Shown here: piece by piece, positions 18,117 to 25,905 of the stretch
Position numbering within the stretch: the first letter of the stretch is position 1
How the letters are laid out: each line of letters begins with the position of its first letter
Assembly (NCBI RefSeq): GCF_039545795.1
Contig: NZ_CP154260.1
Coordinates: 1,555,001-1,619,000, forward strand
Length of the DNA: 64,000 nucleotides
Source: Chitinophaga niabensis
Lineage (GTDB): Bacteria > Bacteroidota > Bacteroidia > Chitinophagales > Chitinophagaceae
Reading direction: 5' to 3'
The notes under the pieces: model-generated
Told to the model about the DNA's origin: nothing
The model's input: the letters and a program-made list of their open reading frames with translations, nothing else
The model's database searches: none
Program-made: the position numbers and the translations under genes

Positions 18117-21100
18117 TTAATACTCCAATACAAAGAAGCCTGTCACTTTTTTGCGGGTACTGCCGGATGTGTAGAAGAACACATAATAGTACACGCCCTT
18201 AGGCAGCACCCGGGTGCTGCCTGAGGCATACCCCTTAAAATCATTTCTGTAAGGTGCTGCTTCAAACACGATCTTCCCGGAGGCATTGGCAATATGGATC
18301 TCATTGTCCGGGAAATTACGCAGGCCTTCTATCTGCAGGTAGTCGTTAATCCCATCTCCATTCGGCGTAACCGCATCATTCACTTTTATTTCCTGGCCGG
18401 AGGAAGTGAGCTCCAGTTCCTGGGTAACTTCCACAGCTGCTTCAAAGTTGTTGTTGCCCGGTTGCCGCGCGGTAATGCGGGTAATGCCTGCGCGCAGTGG
18501 TGTTACCAGTGCGTTATTCACGGTAGCGATAGTAGTGTTCTCTATTTCATAGAGAACCGGCAGTCCGGAACTGGCCGTGGCACCCGGGTCGAATGGTGGT
18601 TCACTGATATTGTGCCTTGCCAGCGGTCCGAACGTAATGGTTTGCGGGGCTTTTTTCACTACCAGTTGCCTGGTAACCTCCGCCGCAGCGTTATAGTTGC
18701 TGTTGCCGGGTTGTGATACCGTAATGGTAGTGGTGCCTGCGCCGGTGATATGGATCTGGCCGGAAGCATTTACGGTGGCCACATTAATATCTGAACTGGC
18801 ATATACAACAGGCAGGCCGCTGGAAGCCATGGCGCCTGCTGCGAAATCTGCATCGCCAAAAGTTTTTACCGGCAGGTCCGCCAGTGTTACCTGCTGTGAG
18901 GCTTTGCTAACGGTAAGCGTTGCTGTGGCGCTGGCGGTCTGATAGTTACCATTACCGGGTTGTGTAACCGTAATAATAACTGTGCCTGCACCGGTGATAT
19001 GAATAGTACCGTTTGCTGCAACCGTAGCTACGTTTGCAGCTGAGCTGCTGAATGTAAGCGGAAGGCCGCTGCTGACGTGTGTTACAGCGGTGAAATCCGC
19101 ATCTCCGAAGGTTTTAGCTGGTAACGGATCTATGGTAACGGTCTGTGTTGCTTTGTTTACAGTTAATGTTGCAGTGGCTGTAGCGCTATTGTAATTATTG
19201 TTGCCGCTTTGCGTGGCCGTAATAGTAACACTACCGGTGCCGGTTATATGAATTTTGCCGTCTGCCGTAATAGTGGCCACATTAGCATCAGAGCTGGTAA
19301 AAGTTACCGGTGATCCCGTGCTGCTTTGCGCTTGCGGTGTAAAATCCGCATCGCCAAAAGTTTTGGCTGGCAGCGGATCTATGGTAACGGTCTGTGTTGC
19401 TTTGTTTACAGTTAATGTTGCAGTGGCCGTAGCGCCATTGTAATTATTGTTGCCGCTTTGCGTGGCCGTAATAGTAACACTACCGGCGCCGGTTATATGA
19501 ATTTTGCCGTCTGCCGTAATGGTGGCCACATTAACATCAGAGCTGGTAAAAGTTACCGGCAGTGCCGCGCTGCTTTGCGCCTGCGGTGCAAAATCTGCAT
19601 CGCCGTATGTTTTGGCCGGTAATGGCTGGAAGGTGATAGTTTGGGTGGCTTTGCTGACCGTGAGTACAGCGGTAGCAGTGGCACTGTTGTAGTTGGGATG
19701 GCCACTTTGCGTAGCGGTGATAGTAGCGGTGCCTGCCCCTGTAATGTGGATCTTTCCATCCGCCGTAATGGTGGCTACATTCGCATCTGAACTGCTGAGT
19801 TGTACAGGTAAACCTGCGCTGCTCTGTGCCTGCGGGTCAAAATCCGCATCGCCGAACGTTTTGGGCGTAATGGCAGGGAAGGTGATTGTTTGGGCTGCCT
19901 GCGTTACACGCAACGTTATACGGGCAGTATCGCCGGTATAGTTGCCGCTGGTTTGCTGCATGGCGGCAATTTCAGTGGTGCCCGGGCCTGTGAGATGGAT
20001 ATTGCCGGCTGCATCAACAGTGGCCACACCGGGCTGGCTGCTACTGAAGGTAAGCGGCAGGGCAGGGTCTGCCTGTACATTGAGCGCAAAGTCCGCCGTG
20101 CCATATACTTTGTCGGCAACCGGAGCCAGTATGATGTTTAGCTTCCTGGGATCAATGTTGAGCGTGCCAGCCTGGTAAGTGAAAATGTAATTGGCAGCTG
20201 CTGCGCCACCCGCGTTGATGGGGTAGGAGCCCACGCCGCTGCTGCCGGTGGCAGTAGTGGTTATTTGCACAGGCTGTGTTAGTACGCTTTCAGTTTCGCT
20301 GCCTGCGAAGCCGGTAATGTGGTAAGTAAGCGCCGGAAGAGCATCGCCGTAGGTGATCCTTTTATTATCCGCTGCAACGGTGAGGGTACCGGGTGTGAAT
20401 TGCATCGTTTCCTGGATCAGGGTGGCAGGCCGCCATTCACTATTGCCGGGATGCCAGGCAATGAGCGAGCAGGTATCTACCGCTTTGATGCGGATCTTAC
20501 CATCCGGCAGCAGCTCTGCTGCGGAAGGATTCCCTAACTGAATATAAAGTGGCAGGCCGGAGTTGAGCGTAGCGGGCACAAAATCAGGATCGCCGTATTG
20601 ATGTATGAGGTTGTTCAGCTGGATAGTTTGTGTTTTGCGGGTGGGGAACGATTGTTCCGGCGCAAAGGCAGAGCCTGCCCAGGCTGCGTCGATTGCCTGT
20701 ACGCTCCAGCGGTATACTTTATCGTATGCCAGGCCGTTGAAGGTGAAGCTGGTGTTCTGGGTGGTGTTGCCTACGGCTACGAGCTTACGGTAACCGTTAG
20801 TACGGCTGTATGAATTAATTTTCACTGCACTGCCGGGGTCTTCGTACAGGTAGATGTTATAATATAAACCGGCGGCAGCCGTTTGTGCATCGTTCGCCGG
20901 CTGCCAGTTAAAGGTCACGGACTTCTCATCGGCGGAAATAGTATGAGTAAGCCCGGAGGGAGCATTGGGGCGCGTGTTGGCGGTGGTTGTGGTATTCCTG
21001 TACAAGGTGCATGCAAAAGAGCTATTCACCTCAGCACCTATCCACAACAGGTCCAGCCGCCCATCGTTATCATAATCAGCCCATGACGCTGTTGAAAATG

Positions 21101-22163
21101 TGCGTGAGGGTAAGGTTGCAGCAAGCGTGAAGCTATTGCCGCCTCCGTTCGTATATACCTGTGTGGCAGACTGCTCCGGATTCCAAACCGTTTGCCCGGC
21201 CACTAGTACGTCCAGCCGTCCATCGTTATTATAATCGCCCCAGGCGGTGTTGCCGCTTACGCCTTGCAATGGGGCATTAATATTGGTAAACCCGGCGCCG
21301 CCGTTGTTGTGTAAAATGATGGTGAGATATTTGTTGGGGTATTGAGAGCTGTATCCCGATAACAACAGATCCGGATAGCTGTCATTATCATAATCACCCC
21401 AGGTAATGGTGCCGTTATGAAAGCCATATGTCCCCAGCATTGTACCGGTGGAAAAGTTGCCGTTCCCCAGGTTGCGGTACAGGCGGTTGGTGGATTCGTT
21501 GTTATCGTAGCCGGTCATCATCAGATCGAGCAGCCCGTCTTTATCATAGTCCCCCCATGCAAAATCCCCGCCGTTTACGCCCAGAAGGGGGATACTTGTT
21601 GCCTCAAAACCGCCTTGCCGGTTGTTGTGATAGATCTTTGACTGCCTCGTGGTAGAAGCACCGTTGATGGCAAGGTCAGGATATCCATCGTTGTCATAAT
21701 CACCCGCAGCCGCAGCACTGACTGACAGGTGCTCAGGCAGCCCGGTATTGGCCGCAAGTGTAAAAACGCCGTTGTTATTCCGGTATAGCGAGATATACCC
21801 GCCGAGCAACAGGAGAAGGTCCAGCCAGCCATCGTTGTCGTAATCGAACCAGACGATGGTCATTTTGGAGTCGTAGGCAACACCGCCGAAGTCGATACCA
21901 AGGTCGGTGAAATTGCCATTACCGTCATTCCGGTAAATGCGCACATGGGACTGAGCAACCGCCATCCCCAGGCCTGCTATACAAACATCAAGGTCGCCGT
22001 CATTATCGTAATCAGCCCATGCAGCGTAGCCGCCGATGGTGTTGAGGTTGCCGAAACCGGCGGGAGTAGCGTTAACGAACGGCCCAGCCTGGGAATAGGT
22101 GTGTAATGTTGCCAGCAGCAGTACCAGCGTGCAGAGCAAATATTTTATGCGGAAAGAAAACAT
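18117..22163 (-). CDS. repeat-rich cell-surface adhesin with T9SS type B domain
   Basis: The 1348-residue protein has a signal peptide (1-25). About seven VCBS/FG-GAP repeats follow at 42-395, each with a calcium-loop pattern such as DYDNDGDLD. Next come a fibronectin III-like domain (about 400-505), a first Big-like block, an MBG-type domain (about 595-672), and a tandem series of 83-residue repeats (KTFGDADF, NVATITADGKIHITGAG) to about 1250. The C-terminus (VTPNGDGINDYLQIEGL and after) is the gliding-motility-associated type B T9SS sorting domain. It should be exported and attached to, or released from, the surface with the help of the PorP/SprF protein encoded 28 bp upstream in the same operon. 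The ligand is unknown. Confidence 0.9.
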   Translation of the reverse strand: MFSFRIKYLLCTLVLLLATLHTYSQAGPFVNATPAGFGNLNTIGGYAAWADYDNDGDLDVCIAGLGMAVAQSHVRIYRNDGNGNFTDLGIDFGGVAYDSKMTIVWFDYDNDGWLDLLLLLGGYISLYRNNNGVFTLAANTGLPEHLSVSAAAAGDYDNDGYPDLAINGASTTRQSKIYHNNRQGGFEATSIPLLGVNGGDFAWGDYDKDGLLDLMMTGYDNNESTNRLYRNLGNGNFSTGTMLGTYGFHNGTITWGDYDNDSYPDLLLSGYSSQYPNKYLTIILHNNGGAGFTNINAPLQGVSGNTAWGDYNNDGRLDVLVAGQTVWNPEQSATQVYTNGGGNSFTLAATLPSRTFSTASWADYDNDGRLDLLWIGAEVNSSFACTLYRNTTTTANTRPNAPSGLTHTISADEKSVTFNWQPANDAQTAAAGLYYNIYLYEDPGSAVKINSYSRTNGYRKLVAVGNTTQNTSFTFNGLAYDKVYRWSVQAIDAAWAGSAFAPEQSFPTRKTQTIQLNNLIHQYGDPDFVPATLNSGLPLYIQLGNPSAAELLPDGKIRIKAVDTCSLIAWHPGNSEWRPATLIQETMQFTPGTLTVAADNKRITYGDALPALTYHITGFAGSETESVLTQPVQITTTATGSSGVGSYPINAGGAAAANYIFTYQAGTLNIDPRKLNIILAPVADKVYGTADFALNVQADPALPLTFSSSQPGVATVDAAGNIHLTGPGTTEIAAMQQTSGNYTGDTARITLRVTQAAQTITFPAITPKTFGDADFDPQAQSSAGLPVQLSSSDANVATITADGKIHITGAGTATITATQSGHPNYNSATATAVLTVSKATQTITFQPLPAKTYGDADFAPQAQSSAALPVTFTSSDVNVATITADGKIHITGAGSVTITATQSGNNNYNGATATATLTVNKATQTVTIDPLPAKTFGDADFTPQAQSSTGSPVTFTSSDANVATITADGKIHITGTGSVTITATQSGNNNYNSATATATLTVNKATQTVTIDPLPAKTFGDADFTAVTHVSSGLPLTFSSSAANVATVAANGTIHITGAGTVIITVTQPGNGNYQTASATATLTVSKASQQVTLADLPVKTFGDADFAAGAMASSGLPVVYASSDINVATVNASGQIHITGAGTTTITVSQPGNSNYNAAAEVTRQLVVKKAPQTITFGPLARHNISEPPFDPGATASSGLPVLYEIENTTIATVNNALVTPLRAGITRITARQPGNNNFEAAVEVTQELELTSSGQEIKVNDAVTPNGDGINDYLQIEGLRNFPDNEIHIANASGKIVFEAAPYRNDFKGYASGSTRVLPKGVYYYVFFYTSGSTRKKVTGFFVLEY
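18651..19895 (-). repeat. tandem 249-bp coding repeats inside the adhesin gene
   Basis: Five successive units of exactly 83 codons start near residues 758, 841, 924, 1007 and 1090. Two of them (about 19190-19690) are nearly identical at DNA level; for example ATTTTGCCGTCTGCCGTAAT occurs at 19252 and again 249 bp later. This points to recent duplication and a site prone to copy-number change. Confidence 0.85.
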
Positions 22164-22191
22164 ATCATGTTGAGTTTGGAAGGAAAGGATA

Positions 22192-23109
22192 TTACCACCA
22201 TTTATAAGGAAGGAATGCGCCGGATGCCCAGGGAATCCTGTAATTCACGAAAATTTCGTGCGAGCCGGAACTGAAACGGATAATATTGCGCTGGTTGCCG
22301 AACGCAAAAATGTAGGAATAGCCCAGTTGCAACCGCCGTTGAACGGTATATTGTAATGCGGCATTCATTTCACCTGTACTGCGCCAGGTGAGGCCGGCGG
22401 CGGCGCTTTCGCGGTATATAACAGTGGCGCCTATATCCAGTGGCTTGTCCTGCGGGAAAATATTGTAGAGCAGGGAAGGAGCGATCGCAAAGTTTTCACC
22501 GAGCTGGTGAATGCTGCCTGCTGCCACATACCCGCTGTTGCCTTCATCCTCCGGGCGCAGCTGCCCCTGGCTTTTGAAGTTCTTCAGTTTGATGCGGGGC
22601 ATGGAAGCGCCAATGTAGAAATTGTTCCCATGCAGCATAATACCAAAACCGGCAACGCCGCGCCATTCGTTTATGGGTTGTTTGCCGGCCAGCAGTGGAT
22701 CTCCCTGCCCCAGGCCGTTATAGCGGGCGGAGTAATTATCCATACCACCGTAAAAACCAAGGGTGAGGCGTTCTGTGGAAGTAATGTTCACGGTTTTGGA
22801 CACCATGGCGCCCAATGAAGTGTAAGAGGTGACGGCGATTTTTTTATGCTCCGCCACAAGGCCCACGGCAATGCCCGGCCTTCGCACGAAGGTATTGCCC
22901 GTGAAACTGAAAGCCAATGGTGCATCGTTGATGCCTGCCCATTGTTTGCGGCCGAACGCTGTCAGCGAAGTGGAAGAATCCATGCCCATAATGGCAGGGT
23001 TCACCAGTCCGAGATGCTTGTTGAAATTGGCATAAATGAAGTTTTCCTGCGCTTGTAAATAGGGAGAAAAGAGCAGGAGCATGCCCAGCAGGTGTAAATG
23101 TTTTATCAC
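22192..23109 (-). CDS. PorP/SprF-family type IX secretion membrane protein
   Basis: The 305-residue protein has a signal peptide (to about residue 20, LQAQ) and the PorP/SprF layout: an early NPAIMG motif followed by alternating outer-membrane beta strands (GRKQWAGI, YGGMDNYSARYNGLGQGD, NFYIGASMPRIKL) and a basic aromatic C-terminus. Members are barrel-like partners of T9SS substrates carrying type B sorting domains and are encoded next to them. Here the substrate adhesin starts 28 bp downstream. This pairing supports dedicated export of that adhesin. Confidence 0.92.
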   Translation of the reverse strand: MIKHLHLLGMLLLFSPYLQAQENFIYANFNKHLGLVNPAIMGMDSSTSLTAFGRKQWAGINDAPLAFSFTGNTFVRRPGIAVGLVAEHKKIAVTSYTSLGAMVSKTVNITSTERLTLGFYGGMDNYSARYNGLGQGDPLLAGKQPINEWRGVAGFGIMLHGNNFYIGASMPRIKLKNFKSQGQLRPEDEGNSGYVAAGSIHQLGENFAIAPSLLYNIFPQDKPLDIGATVIYRESAAAGLTWRSTGEMNAALQYTVQRRLQLGYSYIFAFGNQRNIIRFSSGSHEIFVNYRIPWASGAFLPYKWW

Positions 23110-23187
23110 GAGGATATGGGTTGTGGTTAATCAGGATACTGTCACTGCAAATTACGGGCATTCCGGAAAATGCTGCTATCCCTACTT

Positions 23188-23217
23188 AGGGGGAGAACAT
23201 GCATTATAATTCCCCCT
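23188..23217. promoter_or_regulatory. inverted repeat in the PorP/HEAT-protein divergent region
   Basis: AGGGGGA (23188-23194) and TCCCCCT (23211-23217) form a perfect 7-bp inverted repeat with a 16-bp spacer, in the region between the divergent genes starting at 23109 and 23356. It could be a regulator site. A near-match to the Bacteroidota -7 box (GATCTTTG, 23325-23332) lies upstream of the + strand gene. Confidence 0.35.
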
Positions 23218-23355
23218 CATAACGTACAACTCACTGTTTTCCTACCGGGCCTTTTGCATTTGTTCGATAGCAGCCCATCCTTCCGCAGGTCCGCTGTGGT
23301 AGCCCCGCAGGGGAACCCCGAAAAGATCTTTGGGTTATTTTCTTTATTTTCAATT

Positions 23356-24078
23356 ATGACGGACCACAAGACGATACTCAGAGATTTTGTAAGTGTATTT
23401 AAAAACTGGCTATCAGCACACTATTCTCCACAAGAGATCGATGACTTGCGAATTGATGATGCCGGTTACCCGGAATGGCGGCCAATAGAAAAATATTTTT
23501 CCTCGTTGATTACTGGGGGAGAGATGCATCAACTGGATGATGAAGACCTGGCTCACCTGCTTTACCTCATTGCCCGGCATTGGGATTGTGGAAGGATGAT
23601 TGCCTGGTTATCCAATGCACCCGCATTGTCAAACATCGGTGATCTGTCGGTCAGCGATTTTATGATCCTTGCCAGCGCTGCATCCAAACTAAGTGGAACC
23701 GAATATTATGATGCAAAATGTCAGTTTGCTGCCTGCTTCGAGAAAAAATTCGATACCCTCACGCCGGAAATAGAAAACATACTTCTGGAATTTTATCATA
23801 GCAACGATGAATATACCAAACGGATATCCTTGTCAGCACTGGCAAAACTGGGTTATCCGGCTATAAGGGTGCTCCTCAGACAATCGTGGGAAACCGTTGA
23901 TGAGGAGTATCATAAGATAGGTTGCCTGTACGCCATTGATGAATATGTAAAAGACCCGGTACTGCTTAAAGAATATCTTGTATTGGCTGCAGCTGAACCC
24001 GGTGATGAGCTGAAAAAGTATGTGATCCGGCTGATAATAATGTCTGATACAAAAAAAGAGCGCTACTATAAATGGTAG
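23356..24078 (+). CDS. helical-repeat (HEAT-like) protein of unknown function
   Basis: The preferred start at 23356 gives 240 residues, beginning MTDHKTILRDF. The 62 codons upstream that are also open look like untranslated leader and contain a -7-like box. The protein is mostly alpha-helical, with a HEAT-like pair in the middle (EYTKRISLSALAKLGYPAIRVLL, then CLYAIDEYVKDPVLLKEYL). I do not recognise a catalytic motif. No signal peptide is present, so it should be cytoplasmic. The stop codon lies inside the 3' arm of a strong terminator hairpin, so the last residues (KKERYYKW) are encoded by terminator sequence. It could be an immunity-type or scaffold protein; that is speculation. Confidence 0.7.
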   Translation: MTDHKTILRDFVSVFKNWLSAHYSPQEIDDLRIDDAGYPEWRPIEKYFSSLITGGEMHQLDDEDLAHLLYLIARHWDCGRMIAWLSNAPALSNIGDLSVSDFMILASAASKLSGTEYYDAKCQFAACFEKKFDTLTPEIENILLEFYHSNDEYTKRISLSALAKLGYPAIRVLLRQSWETVDEEYHKIGCLYAIDEYVKDPVLLKEYLVLAAAEPGDELKKYVIRLIIMSDTKKERYYKW

Positions 24079-24088
24079 CGCTCTTTTT
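24053..24088. terminator. bidirectional terminator overlapping a stop codon
   Basis: A perfect 14-bp stem: AAAAAGAGCGCTAC (24053-24066) with GTAGCGCTCTTTTT (24075-24088), 8-base loop and T runs on both strands. It ends the + strand HEAT-like gene, whose TAG is at 24076-24078, and the convergent SusD gene. Confidence 0.88.
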
Positions 24089-24117
24089 ATGCGTGATAGT
24101 GTGTGTTATGTGATAGT

Positions 24118-25902
24118 CTAATTCCAACCGGGGTTCTGCCCCAGTGCCGGATTCCTGTCCCGCACAGCTTGCGGTATCGGATACAGATACTTTGCATCAA
24201 TCCATTGACGTGCTCCGGGATTCCACATCACTTCACCGGAAGTACCATTGGACAATTGTATACGTCCCACTGCAGTAGAGGGGCTTACATCTACAAATGC
24301 AATACCAGGTGTGGTGGAAGTAGGTTTGGTACCCTGGTAGAAATATACATCCTTAATACCATCGGCATTCAGATCATATTCTCCCAATGCAGGAACGTAC
24401 ATCCCGTTCATAGGGGCAGTCTGGAACAGTTCGCCGAGCTTCCAGCGTCTCAGGTCATCAGGACGAAGACCTTCGAAGATCAGTTCCACGCCTCTGTCGC
24501 GAAGTACTTCCAGCAGTACGGCATTGGTAAATTTATTGGCAAAGAAGCTGATCATATAAGGATCTGCCACTGTGGGTAATGTAGTAAGTGTGGTGCCTGT
24601 AATGCCCGCTCTTTTACGCAGTGCACCTATGGTGGCGGTCCAATCCGCAGCTGTCATCCTGTTCAGTTCTGCCAGTGCTTCTGCTTTATTGAGCAACACT
24701 TCTGCCCAGCGCATAACAATATGCGCATTATCGTTGCGGCTTTCATCATCGAAAGGGAAACGTTCATCATAGCACCATTTGATGGGCTGATAACCGGTAT
24801 AGGTCTGGCTGAAATTCGGTGGAGCAATAACAGGCGAACCGTTTTCTGTTCTGCGGTAGTCTCCCAGGCGGATAGTTTGTTTGAGCCGGAGATCACGGTC
24901 TTTTACTTCATCTACGAAAGGTGTGGTTGCATACCCCGCCTTGCTGGTGAAAGGTGTGCCATCGAGGTTCAGATAGGTATTAATAAAGCGGCGTGTCAAA
25001 CTCGGACGGTTACCATACGTTGGGCTGATGAACCGGCGGTTGGCTGAACTGAAAACCTGCAGGCTGGAGCTCAGTGCTACGGAAAGGATCGTTTCATCGG
25101 CGAATGCGGATTTCGCAATGAACAGTTCACGATATCCTCTATCCGGTGTGGCGCCTGCGTGTAATGTAAAGCCGGTGATAGCATTTGCTTCCTTAATCAC
25201 TTCCTCATACCATGCATCGGCTGTTGCCTGCTTGTTGTAGTTCGTATGATATTTGCGGAGAGATGCTTCGAACAGGCAGATGCGTGTTTTGTAAGCGCGT
25301 GCCACATTTTTAGTGATACGTGTGCAGCTGGGGTCGGAAGTCAGCGTAATATTTTCGATCGCAAAATTCAGGTCTGCCAATACTTTATCCATCACATCAA
25401 ACCTGCTGTCGCGGGGGGCACTCAGCTTCGTAGTGTCTGTAATTTCGATCGGTTTTTCGATCCATGGCACATCACCAAATCTTTTTACTTTCTCGAAATA
25501 AAACAGTGCACGGAAAAAACGCGCCATGCCGATGAAGTGTCCTTTAGTGGGTACTTTGCTTTTTTCGGCGTTTTCAAGGAAGTAATTGATGTTGCGCAGG
25601 TCCGCCCAGTCAGGCATGCTCCAGCCGGAACTGGTGATAGGAGAGAGCGCGTTCGGCGCCAGGTAATTGTCTACTCCGTTCCGTGCTACCAGGTCCGAAT
25701 TATCATCGCCCTGGAATACGCCTACATCCGTACCCGGAAGCAGATCATAGAAGGAGTTGGTATATAATTCCATGCCGCTTTCAGATCCGAATACGGCTTC
25801 ATTAGTAGCAGTGTCTACCGGCACTTCATTCAGGTCACAGGAGCTGAATGATAACAACAGCATTGCTGCGAGTGTATAGTTGAATATTTTTCCTGTCATC
25901 AT
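24118..25902 (-). CDS. SusD/RagB-family lipoprotein (second pair)
   Basis: The 594-residue protein has a lipoprotein signal with Cys22 (FSSCDLNE) and the SusD pattern: ALFYFEKVKRFGDVPWIEKPIE near residue 140 and MRWAEVLLNKAEALAELN, RDRGVELIFEGLRPDDLRRW, LYPIPQ in the C-terminal half. It should bind the glycan ligand above the SusC channel. The gap to the SusC stop is only 3 bp. No glycanase gene follows; the convergent neighbour is the HEAT-like gene beyond a terminator. Confidence 0.95.
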   Translation of the reverse strand: MMTGKIFNYTLAAMLLLSFSSCDLNEVPVDTATNEAVFGSESGMELYTNSFYDLLPGTDVGVFQGDDNSDLVARNGVDNYLAPNALSPITSSGWSMPDWADLRNINYFLENAEKSKVPTKGHFIGMARFFRALFYFEKVKRFGDVPWIEKPIEITDTTKLSAPRDSRFDVMDKVLADLNFAIENITLTSDPSCTRITKNVARAYKTRICLFEASLRKYHTNYNKQATADAWYEEVIKEANAITGFTLHAGATPDRGYRELFIAKSAFADETILSVALSSSLQVFSSANRRFISPTYGNRPSLTRRFINTYLNLDGTPFTSKAGYATTPFVDEVKDRDLRLKQTIRLGDYRRTENGSPVIAPPNFSQTYTGYQPIKWCYDERFPFDDESRNDNAHIVMRWAEVLLNKAEALAELNRMTAADWTATIGALRKRAGITGTTLTTLPTVADPYMISFFANKFTNAVLLEVLRDRGVELIFEGLRPDDLRRWKLGELFQTAPMNGMYVPALGEYDLNADGIKDVYFYQGTKPTSTTPGIAFVDVSPSTAVGRIQLSNGTSGEVMWNPGARQWIDAKYLYPIPQAVRDRNPALGQNPGWN

Positions 25903-25905
25903 GAT

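Noticed and set aside
18651..19895. Regular repeats suggested a CRISPR array
   Set aside because: The units are 249 bp, in frame, and code for 83-residue Ig-like repeats; there are no short repeats with unique spacers.
23170..23355. Earlier start for the HEAT-like protein
   Set aside because: The extra 62 residues are rich in Pro and Arg without family features, and a -7-like box lies just before the later ATG.
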